Positions 8,411 to 16,925 are shown, counted from the stretch's first letter. The stretch: DNA of 64,000 nt from Bacteriovoracaceae bacterium UBA4096 (GCA_002381945.1 DFXY01000004.1:89628-153627), one strand, 5' to 3'. The notes: a model not told the origin generated them from the letters alone. Numbers and translations are program-made.

Positions 8411-8734
8411 ATGAAATCTTTCATCCTTTTTATCACCATCTTTTTGGTCATAATAAATATTTCTATCCCTTCTGCTTTTCAGGACATGAGTGCCTTCAAT
8501 TCTGGTGTCAGTGTCTCATTGAGTGATCTCGTTGAATCTGATCTATACAATCATGATGAGGAAAAAGAGGAGAAGAAGGTTGAACTTGAAGAAATCGAAA
8601 CAGAAATCCTTTTAACGGCTACAACTTTAAATTTTTCGGTCATGGCCAAGAGCTATAGCATCTATCATACCTTGAAATTTTTCATCTCTACTTATATTTT
8701 CTCTATCTTCATTCCTCCCTCATCGCACTTCTAG
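8411..8734 (+). CDS. Small operon-leading membrane/secreted protein (paralogue B)
   Basis: This 107-residue protein has the same plan as paralogue A: hydrophobic N-terminus (MKSFILFITIFLVIINISIP), acidic Glu/Lys linker (HDEEKEEKKVELEE) and a hydrophobic end with FISTYIFSIFIPPSSHF. It lies 62 bases upstream of the carbonic anhydrase gene. The two paralogues each lead one half of the bicarbonate module. Position, export signal and a terminal PP motif would fit a regulatory nascent chain, but a structural partner role is equally possible. Confidence 0.65.
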   Translation: MKSFILFITIFLVIINISIPSAFQDMSAFNSGVSVSLSDLVESDLYNHDEEKEEKKVELEEIETEILLTATTLNFSVMAKSYSIYHTLKFFISTYIFSIFIPPSSHF

Positions 8735-8796
8735 TTTAACACTTATTATTTTAAATTTTTAATTTGCTCAAGGGATTTGAGTAGGGAGTTAGCTCT

Positions 8797-9363
8797 ATGA
8801 ATAGTGCAGAGAATGCAATTGATTTGCTTAAAGAAGGAAACATTCGTTTTGTAAAAAATCTTAGACAAAATAGAAACTTACTTCAAGAAATTGAAGCAAC
8901 AAAAGAGAAGCAGTTACCTTTTGCGGTCATCGTGAGCTGTATGGATTCACGAACATCACCAGAATTAATTTTCGACCGGGGTCTAGGAGACATTTTCAGC
9001 ATTCGTATTGCCGGTAACGTCATTACTCCCGAAGTTATAGGCAGTGTTGAATATGCCTGTGCCGCTGCAGGTTCCAAGGCCATTATCGTTCTCGGACATA
9101 CAGGATGTGGGGCCATAAAAGGAACTATGGATAATGTCCAATTTGGATTTCTCCCTACGATCACTGACAGAATTCAGAAGTGTTTTAATCCAGGTCACAC
9201 CATTGAAGAAATCATTAAAAAGAATGTTGTGGCAGGAATGAAAACTCTAGAAAACGAATCGAGCGTTTTACAAGAACTCATTAATAAAAATGATATAAAA
9301 ATTGTTGGAGGTATTTATGACATCACATCTGGTCTCGTCACATTTATGGAAACTCATGAATAA
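8797..9363 (+). CDS. can: Beta-class carbonic anhydrase
   Basis: This zinc enzyme interconverts CO2 and bicarbonate. Beta-class ligands are visible: Cys48 and Asp50 in SCMDSRTSPE, and His101 and Cys104 in GHTGCGAIKG; Arg52 completes the Asp-Arg pair. The 188-residue length is slightly short for the family. No signal peptide is present, so it is cytoplasmic and would act on bicarbonate delivered by the neighbouring SulP transporter. The start follows AGGGAG. The next gene overlaps its stop. Confidence 0.95.
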   Translation: MNSAENAIDLLKEGNIRFVKNLRQNRNLLQEIEATKEKQLPFAVIVSCMDSRTSPELIFDRGLGDIFSIRIAGNVITPEVIGSVEYACAAAGSKAIIVLGHTGCGAIKGTMDNVQFGFLPTITDRIQKCFNPGHTIEEIIKKNVVAGMKTLENESSVLQELINKNDIKIVGGIYDITSGLVTFMETHE

Positions 9364-9481
9364 ACGATCTGTATCTCGCTTATTCATTCTATTCACTCTT
9401 CTAAGCTTGGTTAGCTGTGCCTCAAACCAAGTCTCAGAGAATGAAACAAACATAGACGTCGAAACAAGAGCTTTCAGATAA
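9356..9481 (+). CDS. 41-residue lipoprotein
   Basis: An ATG inside the end of the carbonic anhydrase gene (overlap ATGAATAA) opens a 41-codon frame, MNKRSVSRLFILFTLLSLVSC then a short polar tail. The lipobox LVSC is good (Cys21), leaving about 20 mature residues, an entericidin-like size. The overlap implies translational coupling to the carbonic anhydrase. The perfect hairpin that follows closes the transcription unit. Confidence 0.6.
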   Translation: MNKRSVSRLFILFTLLSLVSCASNQVSENETNIDVETRAFR

Positions 9482-9487
9482 CAAGAG

Positions 9488-9540
9488 AGGTTCCAGCACA
9501 CTTTTACGTAAGCAGTGCATAAGTAAAAGTGTGCTGGAAC
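9488..9540. terminator. Repeat element copy 3 forming a perfect 18-bp hairpin
   Basis: The arms GTTCCAGCACACTTTTAC (9490-9507) and GTAAAAGTGTGCTGGAAC (9523-9540) are perfectly complementary around a 15-base loop that matches the rest of the repeat element at 2113. It lies between convergent genes and probably ends transcription in both directions. Unlike the other copies, the second arm is adjacent to the first. Confidence 0.8.
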
Positions 9541-9543
9541 TCT

Positions 9544-9798
9544 TTATAAATCGTGAGTTTCGCTCATTTCCAGGTCCCAGAAGTCACAGTCTCGATCAAG
9601 AGTGATTGTGGCCAATCGCTCAGAGGAAAGAGAGACGTCATAGACAACGAAGTCACCTTCTTCAGAAACATTCTGAATACTGGCCACAGGAGATATTTCC
9701 AGGGCGGTACCTAGTGCAGATTGATCACAATTAAGAATAGGATCAGCAAAGGCCGAAAAGGACATGGCCAGAGTTAGAATAACGAGCATTTTTTTCAT
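9544..9798 (-). CDS. Small exported protein inside a second inverted-repeat pair
   Basis: The 84-residue protein starts at MKKMLVIL after GGGAG and has a signal peptide ending at about AFA-DP. The mature part is about 65 acidic residues with two cysteines (NCDQ and DCDF), consistent with one disulfide. The family is not recognised. Repeat copies 3 and 4 flank it in facing orientation, as copies 1 and 2 flank the gene at 2153, though the two encoded proteins are not obviously homologous. Confidence 0.65.
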   Translation of the reverse strand: MKKMLVILTLAMSFSAFADPILNCDQSALGTALEISPVASIQNVSEEGDFVVYDVSLSSERLATITLDRDCDFWDLEMSETHDL

Positions 9799-9878
9799 AT
9801 GTACTCCCAAGATATTAGATTTCAGGAGTGGATTTTTACACTAACTCAAAGGCCTGAACTAGCGAATTGAAAAAAATT

Positions 9879-9915
9879 ACGCGCTGTTTACGTAAAAGTG
9901 TATTGGAACCTTGCT
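9879..9915 (-). repeat. Inverted-repeat element, copy 4
   Basis: Read on the minus strand: CAAGGTTCCAATACACTTTT, then ACGTAAACAGCGCGTAA and a T-run. It starts just after the stop of the methyltransferase gene, and a short partial duplicate of its first bases (CAAGGTTC plus TGTAG) directly precedes it. It faces copy 3. Confidence 0.75.
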
Positions 9916-9926
9916 ACAGAACCTTG

Positions 9927-10565
9927 CTACACTAGCCAGAATACGGTTTCGGTGAGATCGATGGACTTAAGTTTTGGGTGATCTTTAGTGTACTTGGTTT
10001 CTGTTTCTGATTGGAGTTTTTGAATATCCAAGGGCCCAAAGATCCGCTTGATTTCCTCCTCAGTAACTGAAAAAGGTGGCCCCTCGATGGTATCCTTTGG
10101 ATATTCAAATGAGATGAGCAAAATCCCAAGACTCTCTTTTCTATGTTTCACGATCTCTGCGGCATATCTCTGGCGCATCTCTTCTGGCAGAGCAACCAAG
10201 GCCGCGCGGTCATAGATGCCGGAAACCTCATGCCACACATGTTCGGGAAGTTTAAAAAAATCCCCACACCACAGAGTGACTTTATCAGATTCAAAAACAA
10301 TAAAGTCCTCCACCGCCTTCTCAGTAAAAGAAATTTCATTCTCTTTAAAAAAATCACGGCAAGCGATAATACTCAGTTCCACCCCTATCACTAAGTGACC
10401 TCGAGAAGCGAGATAAAGCATGTCCAGGCTTTTCCCGCACAAAGGAACCAGAACTTTTCCTGGGGAGAATAGTTGTGAATATTTTTCCAGAGCAGGATGA
10501 AACTTCGCTTGGTGAAAACGAGTATCACCTTGCTGCCATTTTTTGATCCAAAATTCAGAATCCAT
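9927..10565 (-). CDS. tpm: Thiopurine S-methyltransferase
   Basis: This cytoplasmic SAM-dependent enzyme of 212 residues is typical of bacterial TPMT. Recognisable blocks are FWIKKWQQGDTRFHQ at the N-terminus, the SAM-binding VLVPLCGKSLDMLYLASRGH (about residues 38-57), GVELSIIACRDFF, and YDRAALVALPEEMRQRY. Bacterial members methylate thiopurines and also selenite or tellurite compounds; the natural substrate here is unknown. It appears monocistronic and ends at repeat copy 4. Confidence 0.92.
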   Translation of the reverse strand: MDSEFWIKKWQQGDTRFHQAKFHPALEKYSQLFSPGKVLVPLCGKSLDMLYLASRGHLVIGVELSIIACRDFFKENEISFTEKAVEDFIVFESDKVTLWCGDFFKLPEHVWHEVSGIYDRAALVALPEEMRQRYAAEIVKHRKESLGILLISFEYPKDTIEGPPFSVTEEEIKRIFGPLDIQKLQSETETKYTKDHPKLKSIDLTETVFWLV

Positions 10566-10631
10566 AAATCACATCCAAATCATGAGTTAGTTATGCAGTA
10601 TTTCAGCATTCATTATGGCAACTGTCATTTA

Positions 10632-10970
10632 TTAAAAACTAACGAGATAACTAACCAGTGCTATACCAATGACGGCCAAGATAAAGGAAAGGATCCTTCC
10701 CATTGGTAAGGCCTCTTCTGAAATAGGCTTTAGGTTTTTTAAAAGTTTAATATTTTTTGAGTACTGAAAGCTTGCGCCCAGGTTAACTAAAACACCAAGG
10801 ACCACAAGAGCAAGTCCTATCCATAAAGAAATTTCCGGAGTTCGCATTTCGGGCCGAATACTGAATCTGGCCACAATAAAACCAAAACCCATTAAGGTCA
10901 GTCCCGTCCTCATCCAGGAGAGCATCGTTCTTTCTAGTGATAGCTGAACACGAGGATCATTCACTTCCAT
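10632..10970 (-). CDS. DUF202 (YidH-like) membrane protein
   Basis: The 112-residue protein has the DUF202 pattern: LSLERTMLSWMRTGLTLMGFGFIVARF followed by two more membrane helices, three in total. YidH-type proteins sit in the inner membrane; their function is poorly known. It stands alone, with short spacers to both neighbours. Confidence 0.85.
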   Translation of the reverse strand: MEVNDPRVQLSLERTMLSWMRTGLTLMGFGFIVARFSIRPEMRTPEISLWIGLALVVLGVLVNLGASFQYSKNIKLLKNLKPISEEALPMGRILSFILAVIGIALVSYLVSF

Positions 10971-11045
10971 TATGCTTGACCATTGAGAATCACAAGTACT
11001 GAAGGTCCCAAGGGAAATCCCCTTGTGACCTCCAAACTTAAATTT

Positions 11046-11738
11046 TTAATCAATTTTCCCCAACACCCCACAAACCACCGGCAATGAGAGATGAGCGGCT
11101 TCCGCTTTATAAGAAGCAAGACTTGATGGAAATGAACTCTGAGCAGTCGTTCCGTGAACCAGGATAACCCTGCCTTCAAAACCTATTCCCTTTCCCTGTG
11201 CTAGCTTAATCACATTGTCTGATGGATCATCATCTGCTTGCCAAAGATCGGAGTTTATCATGGAAAGCGAAGCTGACTTCTTATATGTCATGCTAGATCC
11301 TCTTGGATAAACCTCTTCTCCTGTTGATTGCGAATTTAAATCAGCGTCGAGTGGCATAAGAGCTGGCCCTACAACTTTTTGGGCCTCTTGATAATCAATG
11401 AAAGTGTCTCCATTGGTATCGTCGGCCAAAGTTGGACATCTTGTTCCCATATGCAAGGTTTGTCTGTGAGTCACGGGCTGGTCATCATCCATGTTGGTAG
11501 TCACCTGAAGCTCGTCACCTGTTAAAGTAAAAGTGGCAGAACCGTATGGAATAAAACCATTGGCATGAAAATTAACTGGTCGAAGAACTGTATAATAAGT
11601 TCCAGGAGTGGCCTCGACCATTTCCTGAGAAGTATTTTGAGCGATCCCACTTCCCCCACCACTGCCACCACCGCCGTCTTTACCGCAAGCAACAAGGCCA
11701 AGGAGTACTAGCAACAAAAAGATCTTATTAGATTTCAT
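11046..11738 (-). CDS. Gly-rich-linker lipoprotein paired with protein-glutaminase-like gene
   Basis: The 230-residue protein has a signal peptide and lipobox (LVACG), then a Gly/Ser linker (GKDGGGGSGGGSG) that would hold the domain away from the membrane. The mature domain has Cys in TRCPTL and VVCGVL and contains DTNGDTFIDYQEA, an EF-hand-like calcium loop (D-T-N-G-D-T-F-I-D-Y-Q-E). Its ATG follows the upstream stop directly (TAAATG), and its GGGAG ribosome site lies in the last codons of that gene, so the pair is translationally coupled. Possible roles are inhibitor, substrate or partner of the upstream enzyme. Confidence 0.7.
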   Translation of the reverse strand: MKSNKIFLLLVLLGLVACGKDGGGGSGGGSGIAQNTSQEMVEATPGTYYTVLRPVNFHANGFIPYGSATFTLTGDELQVTTNMDDDQPVTHRQTLHMGTRCPTLADDTNGDTFIDYQEAQKVVGPALMPLDADLNSQSTGEEVYPRGSSMTYKKSASLSMINSDLWQADDDPSDNVIKLAQGKGIGFEGRVILVHGTTAQSSFPSSLASYKAEAAHLSLPVVCGVLGKID

Positions 11739-12506
11739 TTAAATACTCCCTTTAAAGAAAGCTCTTGAGCGTGATGCATTTACTTCTGAATTGTACCAAC
11801 CCGTTCTTGGTCTACCGTTTTCGCGGGCGCCAATATCGCCGGGAATGTAATAATACATTGGCTCCGCCTTGGTATAACAATCCTGTGTTTGATCAGCGCC
11901 TGCATCATAATCAATAAATCGGAAATCAGTCACGCACTCGCGTTTACTGAAGACGAGTAAGTTTTTCCACTCTGTGAAAGTCACCGGGCGATCAAGGAAT
12001 TGATGATCCATGACTATTTTTTGCCCAGAAACAGTGGTGTACATCGGGGCCACATGGAACCACCACTTGTAGCGATGACGCTTGATATAGGTATCAGTGA
12101 GGAAAAGAAAAGCTTTCTGAGACTTAGTACCACTTCGCTCAAATTCATCCCATGCCCACACATGAGCGCGATCGGAACATTCTGACTTCCTTCGCATATA
12201 GGGATTCATGTTTTTAAAAATGGTATTAATCTGGTCATCTGAAACCAAGCTAGGTTCAAAATCCGCTTCCTCCTGAATGAGCATTTTATTCGATTCATTA
12301 GCATGGGAGGTTTTGAGTTTTTCTTCGAAAGTCGCGAGTTTTTGTCGATCATGTTCTTCAACAAATTTAACGGCCCCTGAATTAAACTTTATTAAATGAG
12401 GCTCACCTTCTTTCCCCCTGACGATAGAGTGAATAGCATCTTCAGTTGTCTCAGCTCCTGCTCCATAACTGAAGACAAGAAATGCAATGAGCATAAAACT
12501 CTTCAT
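11739..12506 (-). CDS. Secreted protein-glutaminase-like (deamidase) protein
   Basis: The 255-residue protein has a signal peptide (to about AGA-ET). The C-terminal half carries a Cys-His-Asp order typical of protein-glutaminases and papain-like deamidases: Cys110 in KSECSDRAHVWAW, His151 in WWFHVAPMY and Asp167 in IVMDHQFLDRPVT. Such enzymes deamidate protein-bound glutamine, which would suit a bacterium that attacks other cells. The preceding about 80 residues could be a propeptide, as known for protein-glutaminase. Family assignment is by motif only; a transglutaminase-like protease is the main alternative. Confidence 0.6.
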   Translation of the reverse strand: MKSFMLIAFLVFSYGAGAETTEDAIHSIVRGKEGEPHLIKFNSGAVKFVEEHDRQKLATFEEKLKTSHANESNKMLIQEEADFEPSLVSDDQINTIFKNMNPYMRRKSECSDRAHVWAWDEFERSGTKSQKAFLFLTDTYIKRHRYKWWFHVAPMYTTVSGQKIVMDHQFLDRPVTFTEWKNLLVFSKRECVTDFRFIDYDAGADQTQDCYTKAEPMYYYIPGDIGARENGRPRTGWYNSEVNASRSRAFFKGSI

Positions 12507-12773
12507 GAATTACTCCCTAAGTTTATTGTCAAACGTTAAATAACGACTTCAACATCTGAGTTTATAGCTTAGAAGCACTCCACCTCTCAAGATGCCAAAG
12601 TGACACTCACTCATAGTTTTTCATTGAACTCTTAACTAGTTGAAAAAAAGATTACTGACTTAAGATATTTGGATGTAACGCTAGTGGTGATAATTGTGTA
12701 TTAAGAAAAATTAAGCACATAAAACGCCCGGGAGTACCGATAAGAGGAGGATGACATCTTATAAAGGAATCAA
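12507..12773. other. Intergenic region between divergent exported proteins
   Basis: These 267 bases separate two divergent genes. I see no coding frame. Only the AAAGGA ribosome site of the plus-strand gene is clear; several AT-rich -10-like hexamers occur but none is decisive. Confidence 0.3.
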
Positions 12774-13667
12774 ATGAAGAAGTTTCTTTTTCTTACTCTC
12801 TTTTCTATAACGAGTGCATTTGCTCAAGACACATTAGACTCCATAAGAGAAGAAATTAAGGCCAGGTATGGGCACGATAGTTATGTAACGCGAGCTTTCC
12901 TAAAGAACCTTGATCAGCAACTTGAGCTTTATAAAAACATTGAAGATAAAGAAAAGTACGTTTCCTCTTACAGGAAATATGGTCAGGGTCGACAATGCCT
13001 CATTTTCTTATTAAGTGAGAATGAACTTCCTCAGTTCAGAGAACTCGTTATGAGGATTGAGAGACTGCCCGATTTGAAAGATCTTCATAAAAAAGATTTT
13101 AAAATGCTCATGAATCGTGAAGTCCGAACTCAAGTAAAGGATGTCTACGCAACTCCCATAGAAGAGGCTTATCAATTCTGTGAAGATAAACTGCCTGCCG
13201 ATTTAGTAGCAAAGATGATCTCTGAAAAAAAAGCAGCTAAAAAGAATAATGAAGAAGAACAGAAACGTTATGAACAGGATTACAAATTATCTACCTATGA
13301 AGAAGTCCATCCTGAAATAAGAAAGATCTTATTGAACCTGCAAAATGAGATGGCATTAAAGTCTAAAGATTTAACTCCATTACAAATCGATCAAAAAGTC
13401 CAAATGACTTATGTAAGGTATATTGCCTCAATCATTAATACCAAGGCCCAGTTGAAGATAATTCCGGATATGGAAAAGAAATGCCCAGGAAAGACGGAGG
13501 AGTTATGGAAAAACTGTGTTGGTAAAAAATATTATGATAATCCTCTTCAACTAAAAATGACGCCAGGACTGGTACGTCTCCTTTGTCTCAATGATCACAA
13601 AACAAGTATTGTCCCAAATTGTATTGATGAAAAAGAACTGTTAGTCGGTCGTAATACCAGGCCGTAA
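12774..13667 (+). CDS. Exported protein, unknown
   Basis: The 297-residue protein has a signal peptide (MKKFLFLTLFSITSAFAQ). The mature part is Lys/Glu-rich, mainly helical, with cysteines spread through it (GRQCLIF, QFCEDK, KCPGK, KNCVGK, LLCLND, PNCIDE) that could form three disulfides. No catalytic motif is recognised. A perfect hairpin immediately follows, shared with the convergent gene. Confidence 0.7.
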   Translation: MKKFLFLTLFSITSAFAQDTLDSIREEIKARYGHDSYVTRAFLKNLDQQLELYKNIEDKEKYVSSYRKYGQGRQCLIFLLSENELPQFRELVMRIERLPDLKDLHKKDFKMLMNREVRTQVKDVYATPIEEAYQFCEDKLPADLVAKMISEKKAAKKNNEEEQKRYEQDYKLSTYEEVHPEIRKILLNLQNEMALKSKDLTPLQIDQKVQMTYVRYIASIINTKAQLKIIPDMEKKCPGKTEELWKNCVGKKYYDNPLQLKMTPGLVRLLCLNDHKTSIVPNCIDEKELLVGRNTRP

Positions 13668-13702
13668 TTCTCCGAAAGGTACAGTATACCTTTCGGAGAA
13701 TT
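13666..13702. terminator. Perfect 16-bp hairpin between convergent genes
   Basis: AATTCTCCGAAAGGTA and TACCTTTCGGAGAATT pair perfectly around CAGTA. The hairpin begins on the stop codon of the plus-strand gene and ends 7 bases before the end of the convergent gene. It is a good bidirectional terminator. Confidence 0.8.
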
Positions 13703-13709
13703 AAGAGGT

Positions 13710-14531
13710 TTATTTTATTAAAGCAGAGTGAATGATTTGGACTGGATTACCTTCTGGATGGGTCACGTTGTCGTAGCCTGTGACAAATGAGTAATCATAT
13801 TCCAGAGTGATTTTCACGGAACCATTTCTAAAGATTGAGTTCGCCTTACCAATCCTGGTCGCTCCTCTCTGAAGATCAATGGGAGCATGACGAGTAATGT
13901 ATTCAATTGTATCATCATACTCATTGCTTAAAATATCCAGCGAGTTCAAACCAATCCTGTAGTCACCGAAACTCCAGTTTTTGAGCTTGATGAATTTCGC
14001 AGAATCTGTAATAGAAAAATATTGATCAAATTTGCACAGAGTATTTTGCATGATTTGACTTGTGGCCTCTTGAGAATCGAGTTCTCGAAATTTTCCAAGA
14101 TCCTCAACATTTTGATTGATTTTCCCGGCATATCGCTCAAGAGTTTCCTGCCTGATTTCAGCATCACAAGCAGCACACTCTTCAGCACTCATATACCTTC
14201 TAACATTCGATTCAAGCTCTTCAAGTTTTTGGTCCATACGAATGACTTCATTTTTATTTGCATTCGCAAAAACGTTGGTCATTTCTTTAGTGTTTCTTAT
14301 TAGATCTTTGCTACATACTGCAGTGACTTCAATAGGATTTTTTGTCGAAAGCTCAATGGCGCGATCAGCGAGCTGCTGCTTAATTGTCTCAATTCTGTCA
14401 GCATCTCTTAGATTCGCCTCAAGAGTCTTTTTATGGTTAATCCTTCCAGCTTCAAGTTTCTGGAGAGGATTAAATTGTGCAAATGTTTGAGCTGATGCCA
14501 TTAAGGCAATTGTAACGAGGAAGGTTTTCAT
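13710..14531 (-). CDS. Exported protein, unknown
   Basis: The 273-residue protein has a signal peptide (MKTFLVTIALMASAQTFAQ). The first half is a helical, charged region with a CAAC motif (EECAACDAE) that resembles a thioredoxin-type dithiol but has no surrounding fold signature. The second half is more beta-like (GSVKITLEYDYSFVTGYDN). I do not recognise the family. Confidence 0.7.
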   Translation of the reverse strand: MKTFLVTIALMASAQTFAQFNPLQKLEAGRINHKKTLEANLRDADRIETIKQQLADRAIELSTKNPIEVTAVCSKDLIRNTKEMTNVFANANKNEVIRMDQKLEELESNVRRYMSAEECAACDAEIRQETLERYAGKINQNVEDLGKFRELDSQEATSQIMQNTLCKFDQYFSITDSAKFIKLKNWSFGDYRIGLNSLDILSNEYDDTIEYITRHAPIDLQRGATRIGKANSIFRNGSVKITLEYDYSFVTGYDNVTHPEGNPVQIIHSALIK

Positions 14532-14607
14532 GTGGCCCCTTTTGGATAAACTTTAAATAGGAAGAATATAAGCTAGATTTATTCCAATTGAGGTTTCTGT
14601 GTAAAAA

Positions 14608-15654
14608 TTACCAATCAGTCCAGTTACGAACAGCTTTTTCCAGAGTTCCCTGGAACTGCTCCAAGACTGTTTTTCGCCACTTAAGAGACCGGGGATAAAA
14701 CATTTCCCTAAAAGCTTCCTTGTCCTGATCGGCATTCACTATCCGGTAGAGTGAATCCAGAGAACCTAGAGGCTTATGACTATCAATCGTTCCAAATTCA
14801 AAAACGATTCCTGCAAATTTTGCTTTACCATAAAAGAGTTTCGCCATGAAGACGGTAAGGCCTCCTGTCACTGCGTAGAAATCTTTCTTCTGCCCGTAAT
14901 CAACAGAATGCTCTCGGAAGACATCATTCATGTACTGCTGATCGATAAAAGGTGAACGATCTCCCAGGAGATGAAGTTTACCGCGCTTTCCATAACCAGT
15001 ATGAAGATCTATCAGAAGAACCTTTTCATACCCCTCTCCAATCTTCGTCACTTCATTTTTGACCAGAGAAACCTGAGGCTCAAAACTCTTGCCTCCGAAA
15101 AAAATTCCATCCGGGAATTGGTACTGACCTCGCAGTATCGCTTTTCTTAAGCTATCCATTCCGTATTTTAAAATATAAAAGATGGCCGACCTATAAAAAG
15201 AAAATTTAGAGTAAGGTCTTTTAGGGTTTAGAAATGGATAAAGCTCGGCATATCCAGGATTCTCAAGACGAAACAATTCCTCTGAGATATCAAAATTTCG
15301 ATTAAGATCGACGTTACTCTCCGTCACTCTTTTTTCATGCTTAAAACCGAAGGGATTAATCCCATGGATGATGAGAATCCCGGTCTTTTCATCCTTAAGA
15401 TTAAAAAAATTGCTCGCCATGAAATATCTTTGCAAGGCACTTCCAGTGAATCCCTCAATCCCGTGGATCCCGGAAGTTAAGATCAGGAGCCTCTCTTTAT
15501 TTCCCGACACTGGGGGGAAATAAAGAGTCTCAAATGACAAATCCGATTCAAATTGACCTGGAACTTTATGGGAATGAATTTCTCCGCCTGAAGCGTTCGC
15601 CAGATCAAGAAAGGCCTGGCGGGACTCTTCATAGGTTTCTTTGTACCATTCCAT
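14608..15654 (-). CDS. DUF2817 M14-like metallopeptidase
   Basis: The 348-residue protein matches the DUF2817 branch of the M14 zinc carboxypeptidase clan: SGIHGIEGFTGSA with the first ligands (His64, Glu67), GINPFGFKHEKRVTESNVDLNRNF, and a third ligand in LIDLHTGYG (about residue 216). No signal peptide is visible, so it appears cytoplasmic, perhaps processing peptides taken up or recycled. It lies 19 bases downstream of the subtilase gene on the same strand and may share its transcript. Confidence 0.85.
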   Translation of the reverse strand: MEWYKETYEESRQAFLDLANASGGEIHSHKVPGQFESDLSFETLYFPPVSGNKERLLILTSGIHGIEGFTGSALQRYFMASNFFNLKDEKTGILIIHGINPFGFKHEKRVTESNVDLNRNFDISEELFRLENPGYAELYPFLNPKRPYSKFSFYRSAIFYILKYGMDSLRKAILRGQYQFPDGIFFGGKSFEPQVSLVKNEVTKIGEGYEKVLLIDLHTGYGKRGKLHLLGDRSPFIDQQYMNDVFREHSVDYGQKKDFYAVTGGLTVFMAKLFYGKAKFAGIVFEFGTIDSHKPLGSLDSLYRIVNADQDKEAFREMFYPRSLKWRKTVLEQFQGTLEKAVRNWTDW

Positions 15655-15673
15655 CGATGTGTTCCCTTACGGC

Positions 15674-16801
15674 TTAAAAGCTAAAATACCCACCGCAAAG
15701 CACTTTCTCTTTCAAATCATCACTCTGAACGCACTTTTGCATGATGAAGTTTTTTACCTCTTGATAAGACCAATCAGGATACTGGGCCCAAATGAGTGCC
15801 GCCACTCCTGTAATTTGTGGTGCCGCAAATGAGGTACCCTTTTGGTAGCCATAGCGGGCCGTACTCACAGTCGTAAGGATACTCTCTCCTGGTGCCAACA
15901 CGTGCACTGTCTTTTTCCCAAAATTTGAAAAGTCACTGAGGGCCTTGTGAAAACTAATGGAGCCCACTGAGATAATGTTATCGAGTTCGAAGCTTGCTGG
16001 ATAAAAAGGCTTTATGTCATTGTCATTTTTTTCATTCCCGGAAGCGGCGATGAACAAGACTCCTAACTTCCGACATCTCTCCATCACTTCTTTTAAAAGT
16101 GGGCTATCGTTATATCCACCCCAACTCAAATTAATAATCTTGGCCCCACGGGAGACAGCATAATCAATGGACTTAATGGCAATGTCCGTGGTTCCCCCGC
16201 CATTCCCCCCGATAAATTTAACCGGAACGATTTTAACCTTCCAATTCAGACCAGCGATACCAATTGAGTTGTTGGATTTGGCGCCAATGACACCCGCAAT
16301 ACCGTTCCCGTGGTTGTAGGGATCATATAATGCAGTATTGCTATCCACTGCATTCCAGCCGTAATAGTCATCGATGTAACCATTTTGATCATCATCGATT
16401 CCATTGTTATTAATCTCTTTAGTGTTAACAAAGAGTGATGGATCAAAGTCTTCATGATCAACATTCACTCCGGAGTCGATAATAGCAACAGTCACTTCTG
16501 TGCTACCAACCCTTCCCGCTTCCCACCATTTAAAAATGTTTTGCGCCTCCAAGGCCCATTGATCAGAGCTTTCAGGATCATTTGTGGTAGCGAGCTGCCA
16601 GGTTTGATTGACCTCAAGAGAAACATCCAAGTTTTCACTACATTCTACATAAAAGATGTCGCCTCCTAAATGCGGGTTCAAGACTTCTTTTTTACAATCA
16701 GGAGTTAACTGATGCCTAAAACTTGAATCCATTTTAACAAGGCCAGAATTGGCAAGTACACTGTGAGATAAGACCACTGATAAAAATGTGATAAACTTCA
16801 A
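15674..16801 (-). CDS. Secreted subtilisin-like serine protease (S8)
   Basis: The catalytic triad is clear: Asp109 in VAIIDSGVNVDHED, His164 in YNHGNGIAGV and Ser324 in GTSFAAPQITG, with the oxyanion Asn256 in AASGNE. An Asp/Asn-rich loop (NNNGIDDDQNGYIDDYYGW) looks like a calcium site. I start at a TTG at 16801, preceded four bases away by GGAGG and giving a clean signal peptide (MKFITFLSVVLSHSVLA); an upstream GTG is less likely. About 80 residues before the domain may be a propeptide. No C-terminal anchor is seen. A degradative role on prey or environmental protein is inferred. Confidence 0.9.
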   Translation of the reverse strand: MKFITFLSVVLSHSVLANSGLVKMDSSFRHQLTPDCKKEVLNPHLGGDIFYVECSENLDVSLEVNQTWQLATTNDPESSDQWALEAQNIFKWWEAGRVGSTEVTVAIIDSGVNVDHEDFDPSLFVNTKEINNNGIDDDQNGYIDDYYGWNAVDSNTALYDPYNHGNGIAGVIGAKSNNSIGIAGLNWKVKIVPVKFIGGNGGGTTDIAIKSIDYAVSRGAKIINLSWGGYNDSPLLKEVMERCRKLGVLFIAASGNEKNDNDIKPFYPASFELDNIISVGSISFHKALSDFSNFGKKTVHVLAPGESILTTVSTARYGYQKGTSFAAPQITGVAALIWAQYPDWSYQEVKNFIMQKCVQSDDLKEKVLCGGYFSF

Positions 16802-16890
16802 AATGCCTCCATTAATAAAAAACACACATTAAAAGTATGATGAAAAAAAATATGCCTGACAATTTTAAAGATATTGGAACGAATAACGCT

Positions 16891-16918
16891 TTGATACAAT
16901 TTCAGTAGATGCTATTGT
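16891..16918 (+). promoter_or_regulatory. Promoter of transporter gene, leaderless start
   Basis: TTGATA (16891-16896), a 16-base spacer and TATTGT (16913-16918) preceded by TG (extended -10). Seven bases then lead to the ATG at 16926, with no ribosome-binding site. Confidence 0.55.
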
Positions 16919-16925
16919 TCTGATT

